Below are positions 28,029 through 36,417 of a DNA stretch of 64,000 bases, piece after piece. Source of the stretch: an uncultured Verrucomicrobiota bacterium. GTDB taxonomy: Bacteria > Verrucomicrobiota > Verrucomicrobiia > Limisphaerales > UBA9464. The stretch lies in the NCBI GenBank assembly GCA_903922605.1, contig CAIXUG010000062.1:33215-97214 (forward strand). The letters are read 5' to 3'. The translations under genes were made by a program, and so were the position numbers. Every line of letters begins with the position of its first letter. Position 1 is the stretch's first letter. The notes under the pieces are model-generated. The model did not search any database. It was not told where the DNA came from and saw only the letters and a program-made list of their open reading frames with translations.

Positions 28029-28180
28029 GCTGGCAGCGGTGCCAACTGACGCTCTGGTTCACTGGCTCACTGACCTACTGACCCACTCGCCCCTCCCCGC
28101 CTCCCCCGCATGAGGTAGAGGACGCTGCTTGACCGGATTCGCTTGAATCCATGAGCTTCCTTGGCGTCACAAAATAGCTC

Positions 28181-29488
28181 ATGAATTCACCAACGACTGT
28201 CATTTCCTCGCGCCGCGACTTCATCCGCACCTCGGGCACGGCGGCCGCCCTGGCACTGGCCGCCCCCGGGCTCATCATCAAGGAGTCCGCCTTCGCCCAG
28301 AACGTCGACACGCTGAAGCTCGGTCTCGTGGGCTGTGGCGGTCGCGGCACCGGTGCCGCCGGCAACGCGCTCACGGCGGATGGCAACTGCGTGCTGCACG
28401 CCGTCGCCGATGCCTTCCCCGAGCCGGTCGAGAACACCATCCGCGGCCTGAAGACGGACTTCGGCAACCGCATCACGGTGACGCCCGAGACCACGTTTGT
28501 CGGCCTCGACGCCTACAAGAAGCTCATCGACTCGGTGGACGTCGTGTTGCTGGCCACGCCGCCGGGTTTCCGCCCGTTGCACCTGCGGTACGCGGTGGAG
28601 AAGAGCAAGCACATCTTCTGTGAGAAGCCGGCCGCGACCGATCCTGTCGGCATCCGGCACGTGATGGAGTCGGTGAAGATGGCAAAGGAGAAGAAGCTGA
28701 ACTTCGTCTGCGGCTTCTGCTGGCGCAGCGACCTGCCGCGCCGCGCGCTCTACGAGCAGATTCACAATGGCGCCCTCGGCGACGTGATGCACGTCTATGG
28801 CACCTACCTCACCGGCCCCGTGAAACCGATGCCGGGTGCCGCCTCCCGCAAGCCCGGAATCGGTGACCTGGAATGGCAGCTCCGCAACTGGATGAACTTC
28901 TCCTGGCTGGCCGGCGACGGCTTCGTCGAGCAGTGCATCCACACCGTGGACAAGCTGGCGTGGACCATGAAGGACCAGCCGCCGATCAAGTGTACCGCCA
29001 CCGGCGGTCGCATGATCCCGAACAACGAGGGCAACATCTTCGACCACATGACGGTCGTGTACGAGTATGCCAACGGTGTCCGCGCCACGATCGCCCAGCG
29101 CCAGATCCCCGGCTGCTACAGCGACAACTCCGACTACATCGCCGGCACCAAGGGCTACGCCCAGAGCGGCTGGGGCACGCCGGTCATCAAGGGTGAGAAG
29201 CCCTGGCGCTACCAGAGCGACAAGAAGATCGACATGTACGTGGTCGAGCATCAGGAGCTCTTCGCCAGCATCCGCGGCAAGGGTGCCTACCGCTTCGATG
29301 GCGACTGGCTCGCCTCCAGCACGCTGCAGGGCATCATGGGCCGTATGGCCGCCTACAGCGGCCAGGAAGTGACCTGGGAGCACATGCTCGCCTCGAACGA
29401 AGACCTGCACCCGCAGGGCCCGCTAAGCCTGGACATGAAACTCGACATCATGCCGATCCCGGTCCCGGGCCGCTACAAGGTCGCCTGA
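28181..29488 (+). CDS. Tat-exported Gfo/Idh/MocA family oxidoreductase
   Basis: 435 aa. The N-terminus is a twin-arginine signal (SSRRDFIRTSGTAAALALAAPGLI), then the Rossmann domain LKLGLVGCGGRGTGAAGNAL and the catalytic-Lys motif CEKPAA. The C-terminal domain has the planctomycete/verrucomicrobial features DLEWQLRNWMNFSWLAGDGFVEQCIHTVDKLAW. It should act on a sugar or cyclitol in the periplasm with a tightly bound nicotinamide cofactor exported by Tat. It is followed 63 bp later by a TIM-barrel isomerase that also has a Tat-like leader, a common pairing. A strong hairpin sits between them. Confidence 0.9.
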   Translation: MNSPTTVISSRRDFIRTSGTAAALALAAPGLIIKESAFAQNVDTLKLGLVGCGGRGTGAAGNALTADGNCVLHAVADAFPEPVENTIRGLKTDFGNRITVTPETTFVGLDAYKKLIDSVDVVLLATPPGFRPLHLRYAVEKSKHIFCEKPAATDPVGIRHVMESVKMAKEKKLNFVCGFCWRSDLPRRALYEQIHNGALGDVMHVYGTYLTGPVKPMPGAASRKPGIGDLEWQLRNWMNFSWLAGDGFVEQCIHTVDKLAWTMKDQPPIKCTATGGRMIPNNEGNIFDHMTVVYEYANGVRATIAQRQIPGCYSDNSDYIAGTKGYAQSGWGTPVIKGEKPWRYQSDKKIDMYVVEHQELFASIRGKGAYRFDGDWLASSTLQGIMGRMAAYSGQEVTWEHMLASNEDLHPQGPLSLDMKLDIMPIPVPGRYKVA

Positions 29489-29502
29489 ATTTCCTCCGCC
29501 AC

Positions 29503-29528
29503 GCGCCGCGTTCCCCCGAACGCGGCGC
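29503..29528 (+). terminator. Intra-operonic terminator/attenuator hairpin
   Basis: GCGCCGCGTTC (29503-29513) pairs perfectly with GAACGCGGCGC (29518-29528) around CCCC and is followed by TTCTCTTTTTAT. It stands between the Gfo/Idh gene and the isomerase and may reduce read-through to the second gene. Confidence 0.75.
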
Positions 29529-29551
29529 TTCTCTTTTTATCCCTGCCGCCC

Positions 29552-30442
29552 ATGAACCGCCGCTCCTTCCTCGAACTCACCGCCACCACCGCCGCACTCG
29601 CCGCGACCACACCGCTCGCCTTCGCCGAGGACGCGCCCAGAAAGCGCGCGCTCAAAAAGGGCATCATGTACGGCACCGTGGGCGTACACGGCACCGTGCT
29701 GGAGAAGTTCAAGGCGGTGAAAGCGGCTGGATTTGACGGAGTCGAGCCAAACAGCCACATGGACCAGGAGGAGGTGCTGCGCGCCCGCGACGCCACCGGT
29801 CTGGAAATGGCCAGCGTCTGCTGCAGCACGCACTGGGCGAAACCGATCACCCACCCCAGCAAGGACGTCCGCGCCGCCAGCGTCGCCGGCCTCAAGCAGG
29901 CCTTGCAGGATGCGAAGCGCTACGGCGCGACCTCGGTGCTCTTCGTGGCCGGGGTCGTGAACGACCAGATTCCCTATGAGGACGCCTACAAGCGCGCCCA
30001 GGCCGAGCTGATCAAGGTCACGGACTACGCCGAGGAGCTGGGCGTGTTCATCTCCATTGAGAATGTCTGGAACAATTTCCTGCTCAGCCCGGTCGAGGCG
30101 GCGCGGTTCGTGGACGAGCTAAATGCCGATTACGTGGGCTGGCACATGGACATCGGCAACGTGATCAACTACGGCTGGCCGGAGCAGTGGATCCGCACGC
30201 TCGGCAAGCGCATCCAGCGCCTGCACATCAAGGAATACAGCCGCAAGAAGGCCGACAAGGAGGGCAAGTGGGCCGGCTTCGACGTCGAGTTCCTCAAGGG
30301 CGACAACAACTGGCCCGCCGTGATGAAGGCGCTTGATGACATCGGCTACACCGGCTGGGGGATCGCGGAGCAGGGCGGCGGTGGCACCCCCGAAGGCCTG
30401 CGCAAGCTCAGTGACGAGATGGACCGAATATTTGCGAGCTAA
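29552..30442 (+). CDS. Tat-exported sugar phosphate isomerase/epimerase family (AP-endonuclease-2 TIM barrel)
   Basis: 296 aa with a leader MNRRSFLELTATTAALAATTPLAFAED, a Tat-type signal. The body is a xylose-isomerase-like TIM barrel. Probable metal ligands are in ISIENVWNNF (Glu), YVGWHMDIGN (Asp/His), LHIKEYSRK (His) and GWGIAEQGG (Glu). It probably isomerises or epimerises a sugar or keto-sugar formed by the upstream oxidoreductase, in the periplasm. The substrate cannot be read from the sequence. Distance and shared export signal support a common pathway with the gene at 28181, despite the hairpin between them. Confidence 0.87.
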   Translation: MNRRSFLELTATTAALAATTPLAFAEDAPRKRALKKGIMYGTVGVHGTVLEKFKAVKAAGFDGVEPNSHMDQEEVLRARDATGLEMASVCCSTHWAKPITHPSKDVRAASVAGLKQALQDAKRYGATSVLFVAGVVNDQIPYEDAYKRAQAELIKVTDYAEELGVFISIENVWNNFLLSPVEAARFVDELNADYVGWHMDIGNVINYGWPEQWIRTLGKRIQRLHIKEYSRKKADKEGKWAGFDVEFLKGDNNWPAVMKALDDIGYTGWGIAEQGGGGTPEGLRKLSDEMDRIFAS

Positions 30443-30579
30443 CTCTTAGGCGGGGAGCATATTACGCAACGGTGCACCTTCTCTTGTCGCGGGTTGTCGT
30501 TAACGGATTGCCGGAGTTGAAGATCGCTGGCCCCAACTCCTCGACGGCCTCGTTCCAGCCGAGGTATCGCACGTTGAGT

Positions 30580-30608
30580 TTGACAACCACCACACAGATG
30601 GATAAACG
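30580..30608 (+). promoter_or_regulatory. Candidate sigma-70-type promoter of the pseudopilin gene at 30635
   Basis: TTGACA (30580-30585) matches the -35 consensus fully; 17 bp later TAAACG (30603-30608) is a weak -10, with GATAAA overlapping it. The start codon follows 26 bp downstream. Confidence 0.4.
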
Positions 30609-30634
30609 TCGGTTGTCCCACCCCCGAATCAGTC

Positions 30635-31558
30635 ATGAAAAAAAATAAAGCCTTGGAGCAAAACCCCGCTCGTTTTGCGTTCACTTTGATTGAGCTGCTC
30701 GTGGTCATTGCGATCATTGCGATCCTGGCCGGCATGCTGTTACCCGCCTTGGCCAAGGCCAAGGACAAGGCGCAAAACACGGTCGATCTGAACAACGTCA
30801 AACAGATCCTGCTCTCGACCCACATGTACGTCACGGACAACCGCGATTACTTGCCCTATCCGGGTTGGGGCGGCGGCCTGACCGGTGAAGATTGCTGGGC
30901 TTACGCGACCGTCAACAATGGGCGGATCCCGGATCTGGCGGCCAAAGCCGCGGCCCCGGATTGTACCGGCAAGGATTTCAATACCCTGCAATACAGCAAC
31001 CAGGTGAAATTCTTCAAAGTGGGCCAACTGGGCCCCTTTTTGACCACGCCCACCGTCACTTTTTGTCCGAAAGACATGGCCCAATGCCATACGGGCAGCA
31101 AAACCGGCAAGTTCCTGGGCTGGTTCTTGGGACGCTCCGTCAAGGTCACCTCGTATTGCTGGAATGGTGCCATCGCGGGCTATTCCAACACCGGCACCCA
31201 TGGCGGAGCCGGCATCAAGTCCAGCACGGGTGGACAAGGGACATACAAAATCACCAGTTTCCTGCCGACCGACATCCTGCTCTGGGAACAGAACGAGGCG
31301 CCGGGGCCCGGCTCGACCATGGGTTTCTATTTCAACGATGCCGGCAACAATCCCGAAGCCGTGGGCGAAGGCATTTCCCAACGCCATTCGGGCTCGGGTG
31401 CCTATACGGGCACAGTCAACATGGGTGGTGGGGCGATGGTCGGTTATATTGGCGGCACCGCTTCCTTCATCAAGCTCCAGCAGTTCAACGATTATCAGGA
31501 TAAGAAGAAATGGCCGACGCCCAATCCGCTGCTGTGCGGGCCTGAATTCACGAAGTGA
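30635..31558 (+). CDS. Pseudopilin-like protein with prepilin N-terminal methylation signal
   Basis: 307 aa. Basic leader [15 protein letters not shown], then [31 protein letters not shown], the type IV prepilin processing and methylation signal with Glu5. The globular part carries six or more Cys residues (for example [24 protein letters not shown]), which may form disulphides, and the region [11 protein letters not shown]...[11 protein letters not shown] typical of PVC pseudopilins. It has the same N-terminal type as the 23123 gene, but the two proteins differ in their bodies. It is followed by a small lipoprotein gene; the GTG of that frame overlaps this stop codon, so the two are probably one operon. 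Confidence 0.85.
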   Translation: MKKNKALEQNPARFAFTLIELLVVIAIIAILAGMLLPALAKAKDKAQNTVDLNNVKQILLSTHMYVTDNRDYLPYPGWGGGLTGEDCWAYATVNNGRIPDLAAKAAAPDCTGKDFNTLQYSNQVKFFKVGQLGPFLTTPTVTFCPKDMAQCHTGSKTGKFLGWFLGRSVKVTSYCWNGAIAGYSNTGTHGGAGIKSSTGGQGTYKITSFLPTDILLWEQNEAPGPGSTMGFYFNDAGNNPEAVGEGISQRHSGSGAYTGTVNMGGGAMVGYIGGTASFIKLQQFNDYQDKKKWPTPNPLLCGPEFTK

Positions 31559-31566
31559 GTCTCCCC

Positions 31567-31878
31567 ATGCTCCGACTTCTCCCGCTCCTGCTCCTTCTGC
31601 TCGTGGCCGGTTGCCACAAGGACAAGCAGGCAGCCGACGACCTGAAACCCATCAATTTGCCCGGCGCGGACAAGGTGCTCAGCTCGCTGGCCAGCAAGGA
31701 CTATGAGGCGGTCATGGCGGGAATGATGGAAATCAGAACCGCCCTGGAGCCCGCAAAAAAACCCGAGTACGACCGCCTGCTGGGGAAGGTCATGGGTACT
31801 ATGATGCCGGTGGTGGCCGACGATGAAAAGGCCATGCAGGCCTATCGCGCCATCTCCGCCATGGAGGCGGGCCGCTGA
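31567..31878 (+). CDS. Small lipoprotein, unknown function
   Basis: 103 aa from the ATG at 31567; a GTG at 31555 that overlaps the preceding stop codon would add four residues. MLRLLPLLLLLLVAGCHKD is a signal peptide with lipobox LVAG|C. The mature part is a short charged helical region (AAKDYEAVMAGMMEIRTALE-like) without a family that I recognise. It is co-directional with, and tightly coupled to, the pseudopilin gene, and the pair ends in a strong terminator. The lipoprotein call is firm; a link to the pseudopilin is inferred. Confidence 0.7.
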   Translation: MLRLLPLLLLLLVAGCHKDKQAADDLKPINLPGADKVLSSLASKDYEAVMAGMMEIRTALEPAKKPEYDRLLGKVMGTMMPVVADDEKAMQAYRAISAMEAGR

Positions 31879-31916
31879 ATTTGCCGGCCCCGTTCAGACC
31901 GATTCAGCCGATTCAC

Positions 31917-31949
31917 GTCCGCCTCATTCCCTGAGGCGGACTTTTTTTT
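31917..31949 (+). terminator. Rho-independent terminator, also overlapping the stop of the minus-strand cytochrome gene
   Basis: GTCCGCCTCA (31917-31926) and TGAGGCGGAC (31932-31941) form a 10-bp stem with loop TTCCC followed by eight T. The stop codon of the convergent cytochrome gene (31924-31926) lies inside the left arm. Confidence 0.9.
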
Positions 31950-33843
31950 GATCGCGCCGTTGCAGAAGCCGCTCCATCGCCGGTCGGAGAGATGGCTGGT
32001 CCGCCGATTTTCTCTCCACGAGGGCCACCCCATCCGGGAAAGCGTCGCCGTGCCCGTCGCTCCTTTGGGTCGACAGCCAGTTCTGCCACACCGTCAGATG
32101 GGCGGCCGGGCGGTCGCCCGGAGCAACGACGTAATCGTAGCCCGCTGGCTCAAGGATTGAGATGGACCGCAAGGATCGCCCGGCCACACAGCGGACCGCG
32201 GCATAGGGATCGTCCAGCAGCACCCCGAGTACCGGAGGAACCCAGTTCGTCCCTGAAGCCGCCAGCGCTGGCTCCCAGGAAAAATGCCATGCCACCAGGG
32301 CCCGTTGGCCGGCATCACCGGCCAGGGCGAGGCGCACAGAATCGGCCACGGTTTGGGCTTCGGAATCCAGGTCCGGTGCCGGCTGATGGTACCATGCTCC
32401 CAGATATTTGGCGGTCCAGGCCAGCGGCTTGTCGAGGTGGCACAGGTTGCAGGCATTGGGCCGCCCGGTGGCCAGTTCGTCACTGACGCGGGGATTGCTG
32501 ATCTGGTGGCTGCGGATCGCCGTCAGCACCCCGTAAGTGGTGTGCGGCATGTGGCAGTTGTAGCAGTCGCTGCCCGCAGACGCGGGCTGATGGTGCGTAT
32601 GGGCCTGCCGGGCGGCCAGGTCACGGTATTGCTGATGGCACTGGGTGCAGGCCTGGATGCCCGTGCGGTTCGCCGCCAACTGGTCGTCGGGGTCGCTGTC
32701 GTGCAGCGAATGGCAGGACACGCACGACAGCTTTCCGCCTTTGAAACAGGGGGACGCCGCCACGCTGTTGTACTCGCGCCCGCTCACGCGTCCCATGCCG
32801 TCGCTCCAGAAAAAATCCTCCAGCAGGCCGGGATTTTTGGCCAGGTGTGCCTTCAGAGCAGGAATCGCGTCCGCTTTCCCGGGCTGGATGAGCGGGGTGG
32901 TGGCCTCCAGGTCATCACCGGGACGGTACTGGAAACCGGTCTGCCGCCAGGGATCCTGGGGATCAATCCACTTCATCGAATGGCAGAAACCACAAATTTG
33001 AGCCGAGCGCACCGGATCAATCGTCTGGGGCTGCACGATTTCCCGTCGCAAGGTGGCGGCGTCCGGTTTCGCGCCGGTGGGTGCCAGCTTCCGGGCGCCA
33101 ATGTGACCGGCACCCGGTCCGTGACAGGCTTCGCAGGAAATGCCCAGCTCGCCCGCATGCGAATCCATGACGCGCCGGGCGACGTCCATCCGGGGTTCGA
33201 TGCCCGTGGCGTGGCACCGGCTGCAGATGATGTTCCACACCTCGGAGTAATGCACCACGTCGGGCGGACGGATGAAGGTCGAATTGCGGGGCACCCACCG
33301 CTGCTCAGGAATGAGCCAGGTAAAGGGAAACCCCAGCTGCGTGTTGCCATCGCCGCTGGGAATCCAGAACACCTGCATGTGATGCGATCCCGTGACCAGC
33401 CCCACCCGGGTTTCCATGGCCGCCGTTTCCTCGCCCGGCGCTTCCGGTCGCGGCAGATGCTCCATGCGGACATTCAGGGCGTCTCCGGACTGGCTGAGCA
33501 GGAAGCGGGTGTCGCCGTTCGTCAGCGTCTGATTGTGAAAATTCGCGCGGACGGTTTCCGGACTGGCATACTGCGTCATCGTCCGGTGGTACGTGCGGTG
33601 CCAGCTGTTAAATTCCGGCTCATGGCACGCGCGGCACGCCACCGAGCCCGCATAGCCGGCGACCCCGCCCTCCCGGGGCAACGTGGCGGCGAAATCCTCC
33701 CCGGCAGCCGCAGCCGGCCGGTTCGTCCCGGTGGGAACGGAGGCATCCGCTTGGGCGGGTTGGCGCTCATTTTCACGGGAACAACCGGAGCCCAATCCGC
33801 ACCCCAACAGGAGCAGGGCGAGCAGAAGGTTGACGCGTGGCAT
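31924..33843 (-). CDS. Octahaem c-type cytochrome lipoprotein
   Basis: 639 aa from ATG 33843, chosen because a lipoprotein signal follows at once (NLLLALLLLGCGLGSGC). I count eight CxxCH haem sites: CRACH, CSRCH, CEACH, CGFCH, CVSCH, CTQCH, CYNCH and CNLCH. The spacing resembles the multihaem family of cytochrome c554/octahaem reductases, but without a CxxCK site or an obvious active-site Lys. The C-terminal ~100 aa (VPPVLGVLLDDPYAAVRCVAGRSL) look like HEAT repeats. Such proteins transfer electrons in the periplasm or at the outer membrane. The gene is divergent from an FG-GAP/UnbV gene with 166 bp between starts. An ATG at 33894 is an alternative start. Confidence 0.88.
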   Translation of the reverse strand: MPRVNLLLALLLLGCGLGSGCSRENERQPAQADASVPTGTNRPAAAAGEDFAATLPREGGVAGYAGSVACRACHEPEFNSWHRTYHRTMTQYASPETVRANFHNQTLTNGDTRFLLSQSGDALNVRMEHLPRPEAPGEETAAMETRVGLVTGSHHMQVFWIPSGDGNTQLGFPFTWLIPEQRWVPRNSTFIRPPDVVHYSEVWNIICSRCHATGIEPRMDVARRVMDSHAGELGISCEACHGPGAGHIGARKLAPTGAKPDAATLRREIVQPQTIDPVRSAQICGFCHSMKWIDPQDPWRQTGFQYRPGDDLEATTPLIQPGKADAIPALKAHLAKNPGLLEDFFWSDGMGRVSGREYNSVAASPCFKGGKLSCVSCHSLHDSDPDDQLAANRTGIQACTQCHQQYRDLAARQAHTHHQPASAGSDCYNCHMPHTTYGVLTAIRSHQISNPRVSDELATGRPNACNLCHLDKPLAWTAKYLGAWYHQPAPDLDSEAQTVADSVRLALAGDAGQRALVAWHFSWEPALAASGTNWVPPVLGVLLDDPYAAVRCVAGRSLRSISILEPAGYDYVVAPGDRPAAHLTVWQNWLSTQRSDGHGDAFPDGVALVERKSADQPSLRPAMERLLQRRDQKKVRLRE

Positions 33844-34009
33844 GCGCCATTGATGGGCCAAGGGAGCACAAATGGCAACCGGGAGACCTGACATCGCTTT
33901 TTCGCGACGGCATTGGAAAGACGCATCGGCCATCAAAAAGCGAACCCGCACTTGCCAGTGCCGGCCGGATTCTGCGAACACGCACGGGTTCACCGATAAC
34001 AATGGAAAA

Positions 34010-36397
34010 ATGAGACCTTCTCCCGCACGTCTGATTTTCCTGCTGGTGGTGCTGGGCTGTCTGGCAACGGCGTATGGCTTGCGCCTGTCCCAGGTGCAGC
34101 GTGGCTCCCCGCAAAGGTCCGGCTCTTCCTCCGACGTCACAGCGGCGGCAGACGCCTCGCTGCGGGATTATCTGGCGCTCGAAGCCCGCGAAAAGGCGGC
34201 CGAGCAGTCGGCCTGGAGCACCGAAATGGAGGCTGAACGCCACGAGGACGAGCTGGTCATGCTCTGGGATTCCCTGAATGCGGCGCGTGATCCGTGGACG
34301 GCCCTGACCAACTTCGCCCCCCAGACTGTCACCCTGGCGGAATTCACCCGCCCGGAAATGCTCCCGCATGGAATCCAACGCTGGCACTCCGCGGCGACGG
34401 CACCGGCGGAACTCGATTTTGCCGGCTGGTGTGGGCGGCTGCGGCAATGGCAACAGGCCGGCTGGAGCCTGGGCCGCACCACCTGGCGCATGTCGCGATT
34501 CGTGCCGGCGACCGGACCCGCCCCCGCCCGGTCCGTAGTGCGCGTGACCGCCGAGTTGGCCAACGACACCGGCAGACAGCGCCTTCTGGTTCGGGCCGAA
34601 CTCGCGATCACGTGGACCACCAGCGCCAACGGCCTCGCGCCGCATCCGTTGCAGGTAAAAGTTCAGCACGCCGAATTGCTCCGGCGCGACGGTCCACCGG
34701 CGTTTACCCCTTGGCTCGATACGGACCTGGGACCGGGCGCTCCTGATTTTCCCGATCCGTTGATCGCCGCCGATCTCGATGGCGATGGACTGTCCGAACT
34801 GCTGCTCGTGGGCGCGAACCGGGTCTGGCGAAACCAACCTGCGGCCGGCGGCAGTCTCGGTGCACCACGCCAGTTCACGCCGGAGCCGCTCGCCCAGCTC
34901 CCTCCCCAGCGCATCGTCGCCGCTGCGCTGGCTGACGTGGACGGTGATGGGCGCGCCGATCTGGTATTTGCGGGAGCCGGGGGACTGGATTGGATCGCCG
35001 GCGCGCCGGGCGGCTTTCCCGGCGCGGTCCAGCACGGCTGGGCGGGCCTGGCGGGCTTGAAGCATCCGCAGGTGCTGGCCATCGGCGACGTCGATGGCGA
35101 TGGCCACCTCGACGTGTGGCTTGCCCAATACAAGCTGCCTTACCAGGGCGGACAGTTCCCCACGCCCTACTTCGATGCCAATGACGGCTTTCCCGCGCAT
35201 CTGCTGCTGAATGACGGTCACGGGCATTTCCATGACGCCACCGAATCCTCCGGTCTCGCTCCCAAGCGCTTTCGCCGCACCTATGGCGCTTCCTTCATCG
35301 ACCTGGATGGCGATGGCGACCTCGATCTGGTGAACGTCAGCGATTTCGCCGGACTCGATGTTTACCTCAATGACGGGCACGGGCACTTCACGGATGTGAC
35401 GGCCAAGCTGGGCGATACCCGTCATGCCTTCGGCATGGGGCTGGTGTTCGCTGATTTCAACGGCGATGCGCGGCCTGACCTGCTGATGCTGGGTATGGAT
35501 TCCGTCCTGGCGGAACGTCTGGATGATATGGGCCTGGGGCGCCCGGAATGGCCGCAGCACAATGCGAAGCGCACCCCGATGACCTTTGGCAACCGGCTGT
35601 TTTTCGGAGCCGATGGCGGACTGGGCCTGGTGCCCGCACCAGAGGCGCTGGCTCGGGCGCTGGCCCATACGGGCTGGAGCTGGGGCGCGGCCCTCGCCGA
35701 TTTCGACAACGACCGGGATCTGGACCTCGCCGTCGCCAACGGGCACGAGACGCGGCCGAGCACGCGCGACTATGAACGCCAGTTCTGGCTGCACGATATC
35801 CATGTGGCCGCGTCCACCAACAATCCGGCCGCCGAGCTTTACTTCCGCACGGCGGCCGGACGGCGACAGGCGGATGGGGCCAGCTATGGCGGATGGCAGG
35901 ACAACGCCTTCCTGCTGAATTGTGGTGGCGAAGACTTTCCTGAGGTTGCCTGGCTGCTGGGCCTCAGCGTCCCGGCCGACTGCCACAACTTGCTGGCCGA
36001 CGACCTTGACGGTGACGGCCGGCTGGACCTGATCGTCACCACCTACGAGCGATGGCCGGCCAAACGGCAGCGTCTGCTGGTCTTCCACAATGAACTGCCC
36101 TTAACGAACAACTGGATCGGCTTCCGGCTGGATGATGGTGGGCGGATGCCGATCGGCACCAAGGTGGAATTGGAGGACAATGCCGGACGGCAGACCCGCT
36201 GGATCACCGTGGGCGACTCCTATCGCAGCCAGTCCGCCGCGACGGCCCATTTCGGTTTGGGCACCAACCTTCCCCGGCGCGTGGTGGTTCGCTGGCCCGA
36301 CGGACGGCAGACGGAAATCGTGAAGCCGGTCGCCAATCATTGGCATCGCCTGACCTCGGAGCATTTTGATGGAACAACCAAGGAACCAGGAAACTAA
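34010..36397 (+). CDS. FG-GAP (VCBS) repeat protein with ASPIC/UnbV domain
   Basis: 795 aa from ATG 34010. The N-terminal hydrophobic helix (LIFLLVVLGCLATAYGL) is a signal or anchor. A ~200-aa alpha/beta region follows, then a seven-bladed integrin-like propeller with calcium-binding loops of the DxDxDG type: DLDGDGLSEL, DVDGDGRADL, DVDGDGHLDV, DLDGDGDLDL, DFNGDARPDL, DFDNDRDLDL and DLDGDGRLDL. The C-terminus is an ASPIC/UnbV domain (NNWIGFRLDDGGRMPIGTKVE ... GTNLPRRVVVRWPDGR). Probably extracytoplasmic and calcium-dependent. Its divergent partner is the octahaem cytochrome; this neighbourhood is common in PVC bacteria. Longer frames upstream lack similarity. Confidence 0.88.
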   Translation: MRPSPARLIFLLVVLGCLATAYGLRLSQVQRGSPQRSGSSSDVTAAADASLRDYLALEAREKAAEQSAWSTEMEAERHEDELVMLWDSLNAARDPWTALTNFAPQTVTLAEFTRPEMLPHGIQRWHSAATAPAELDFAGWCGRLRQWQQAGWSLGRTTWRMSRFVPATGPAPARSVVRVTAELANDTGRQRLLVRAELAITWTTSANGLAPHPLQVKVQHAELLRRDGPPAFTPWLDTDLGPGAPDFPDPLIAADLDGDGLSELLLVGANRVWRNQPAAGGSLGAPRQFTPEPLAQLPPQRIVAAALADVDGDGRADLVFAGAGGLDWIAGAPGGFPGAVQHGWAGLAGLKHPQVLAIGDVDGDGHLDVWLAQYKLPYQGGQFPTPYFDANDGFPAHLLLNDGHGHFHDATESSGLAPKRFRRTYGASFIDLDGDGDLDLVNVSDFAGLDVYLNDGHGHFTDVTAKLGDTRHAFGMGLVFADFNGDARPDLLMLGMDSVLAERLDDMGLGRPEWPQHNAKRTPMTFGNRLFFGADGGLGLVPAPEALARALAHTGWSWGAALADFDNDRDLDLAVANGHETRPSTRDYERQFWLHDIHVAASTNNPAAELYFRTAAGRRQADGASYGGWQDNAFLLNCGGEDFPEVAWLLGLSVPADCHNLLADDLDGDGRLDLIVTTYERWPAKRQRLLVFHNELPLTNNWIGFRLDDGGRMPIGTKVELEDNAGRQTRWITVGDSYRSQSAATAHFGLGTNLPRRVVVRWPDGRQTEIVKPVANHWHRLTSEHFDGTTKEPGN

Positions 36398-36417
36398 GCC
36401 ATTTTTTTTGAAACGGC

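Noticed and set aside
33773..36088. 771-codon open frame on the minus strand opposite the FG-GAP/UnbV gene
   Set aside because: It mirrors a high-GC gene with strong, known domains; its translation has no motif, no signal peptide and an amino-acid bias (Arg, Gly, Val, His) typical of antisense frames.
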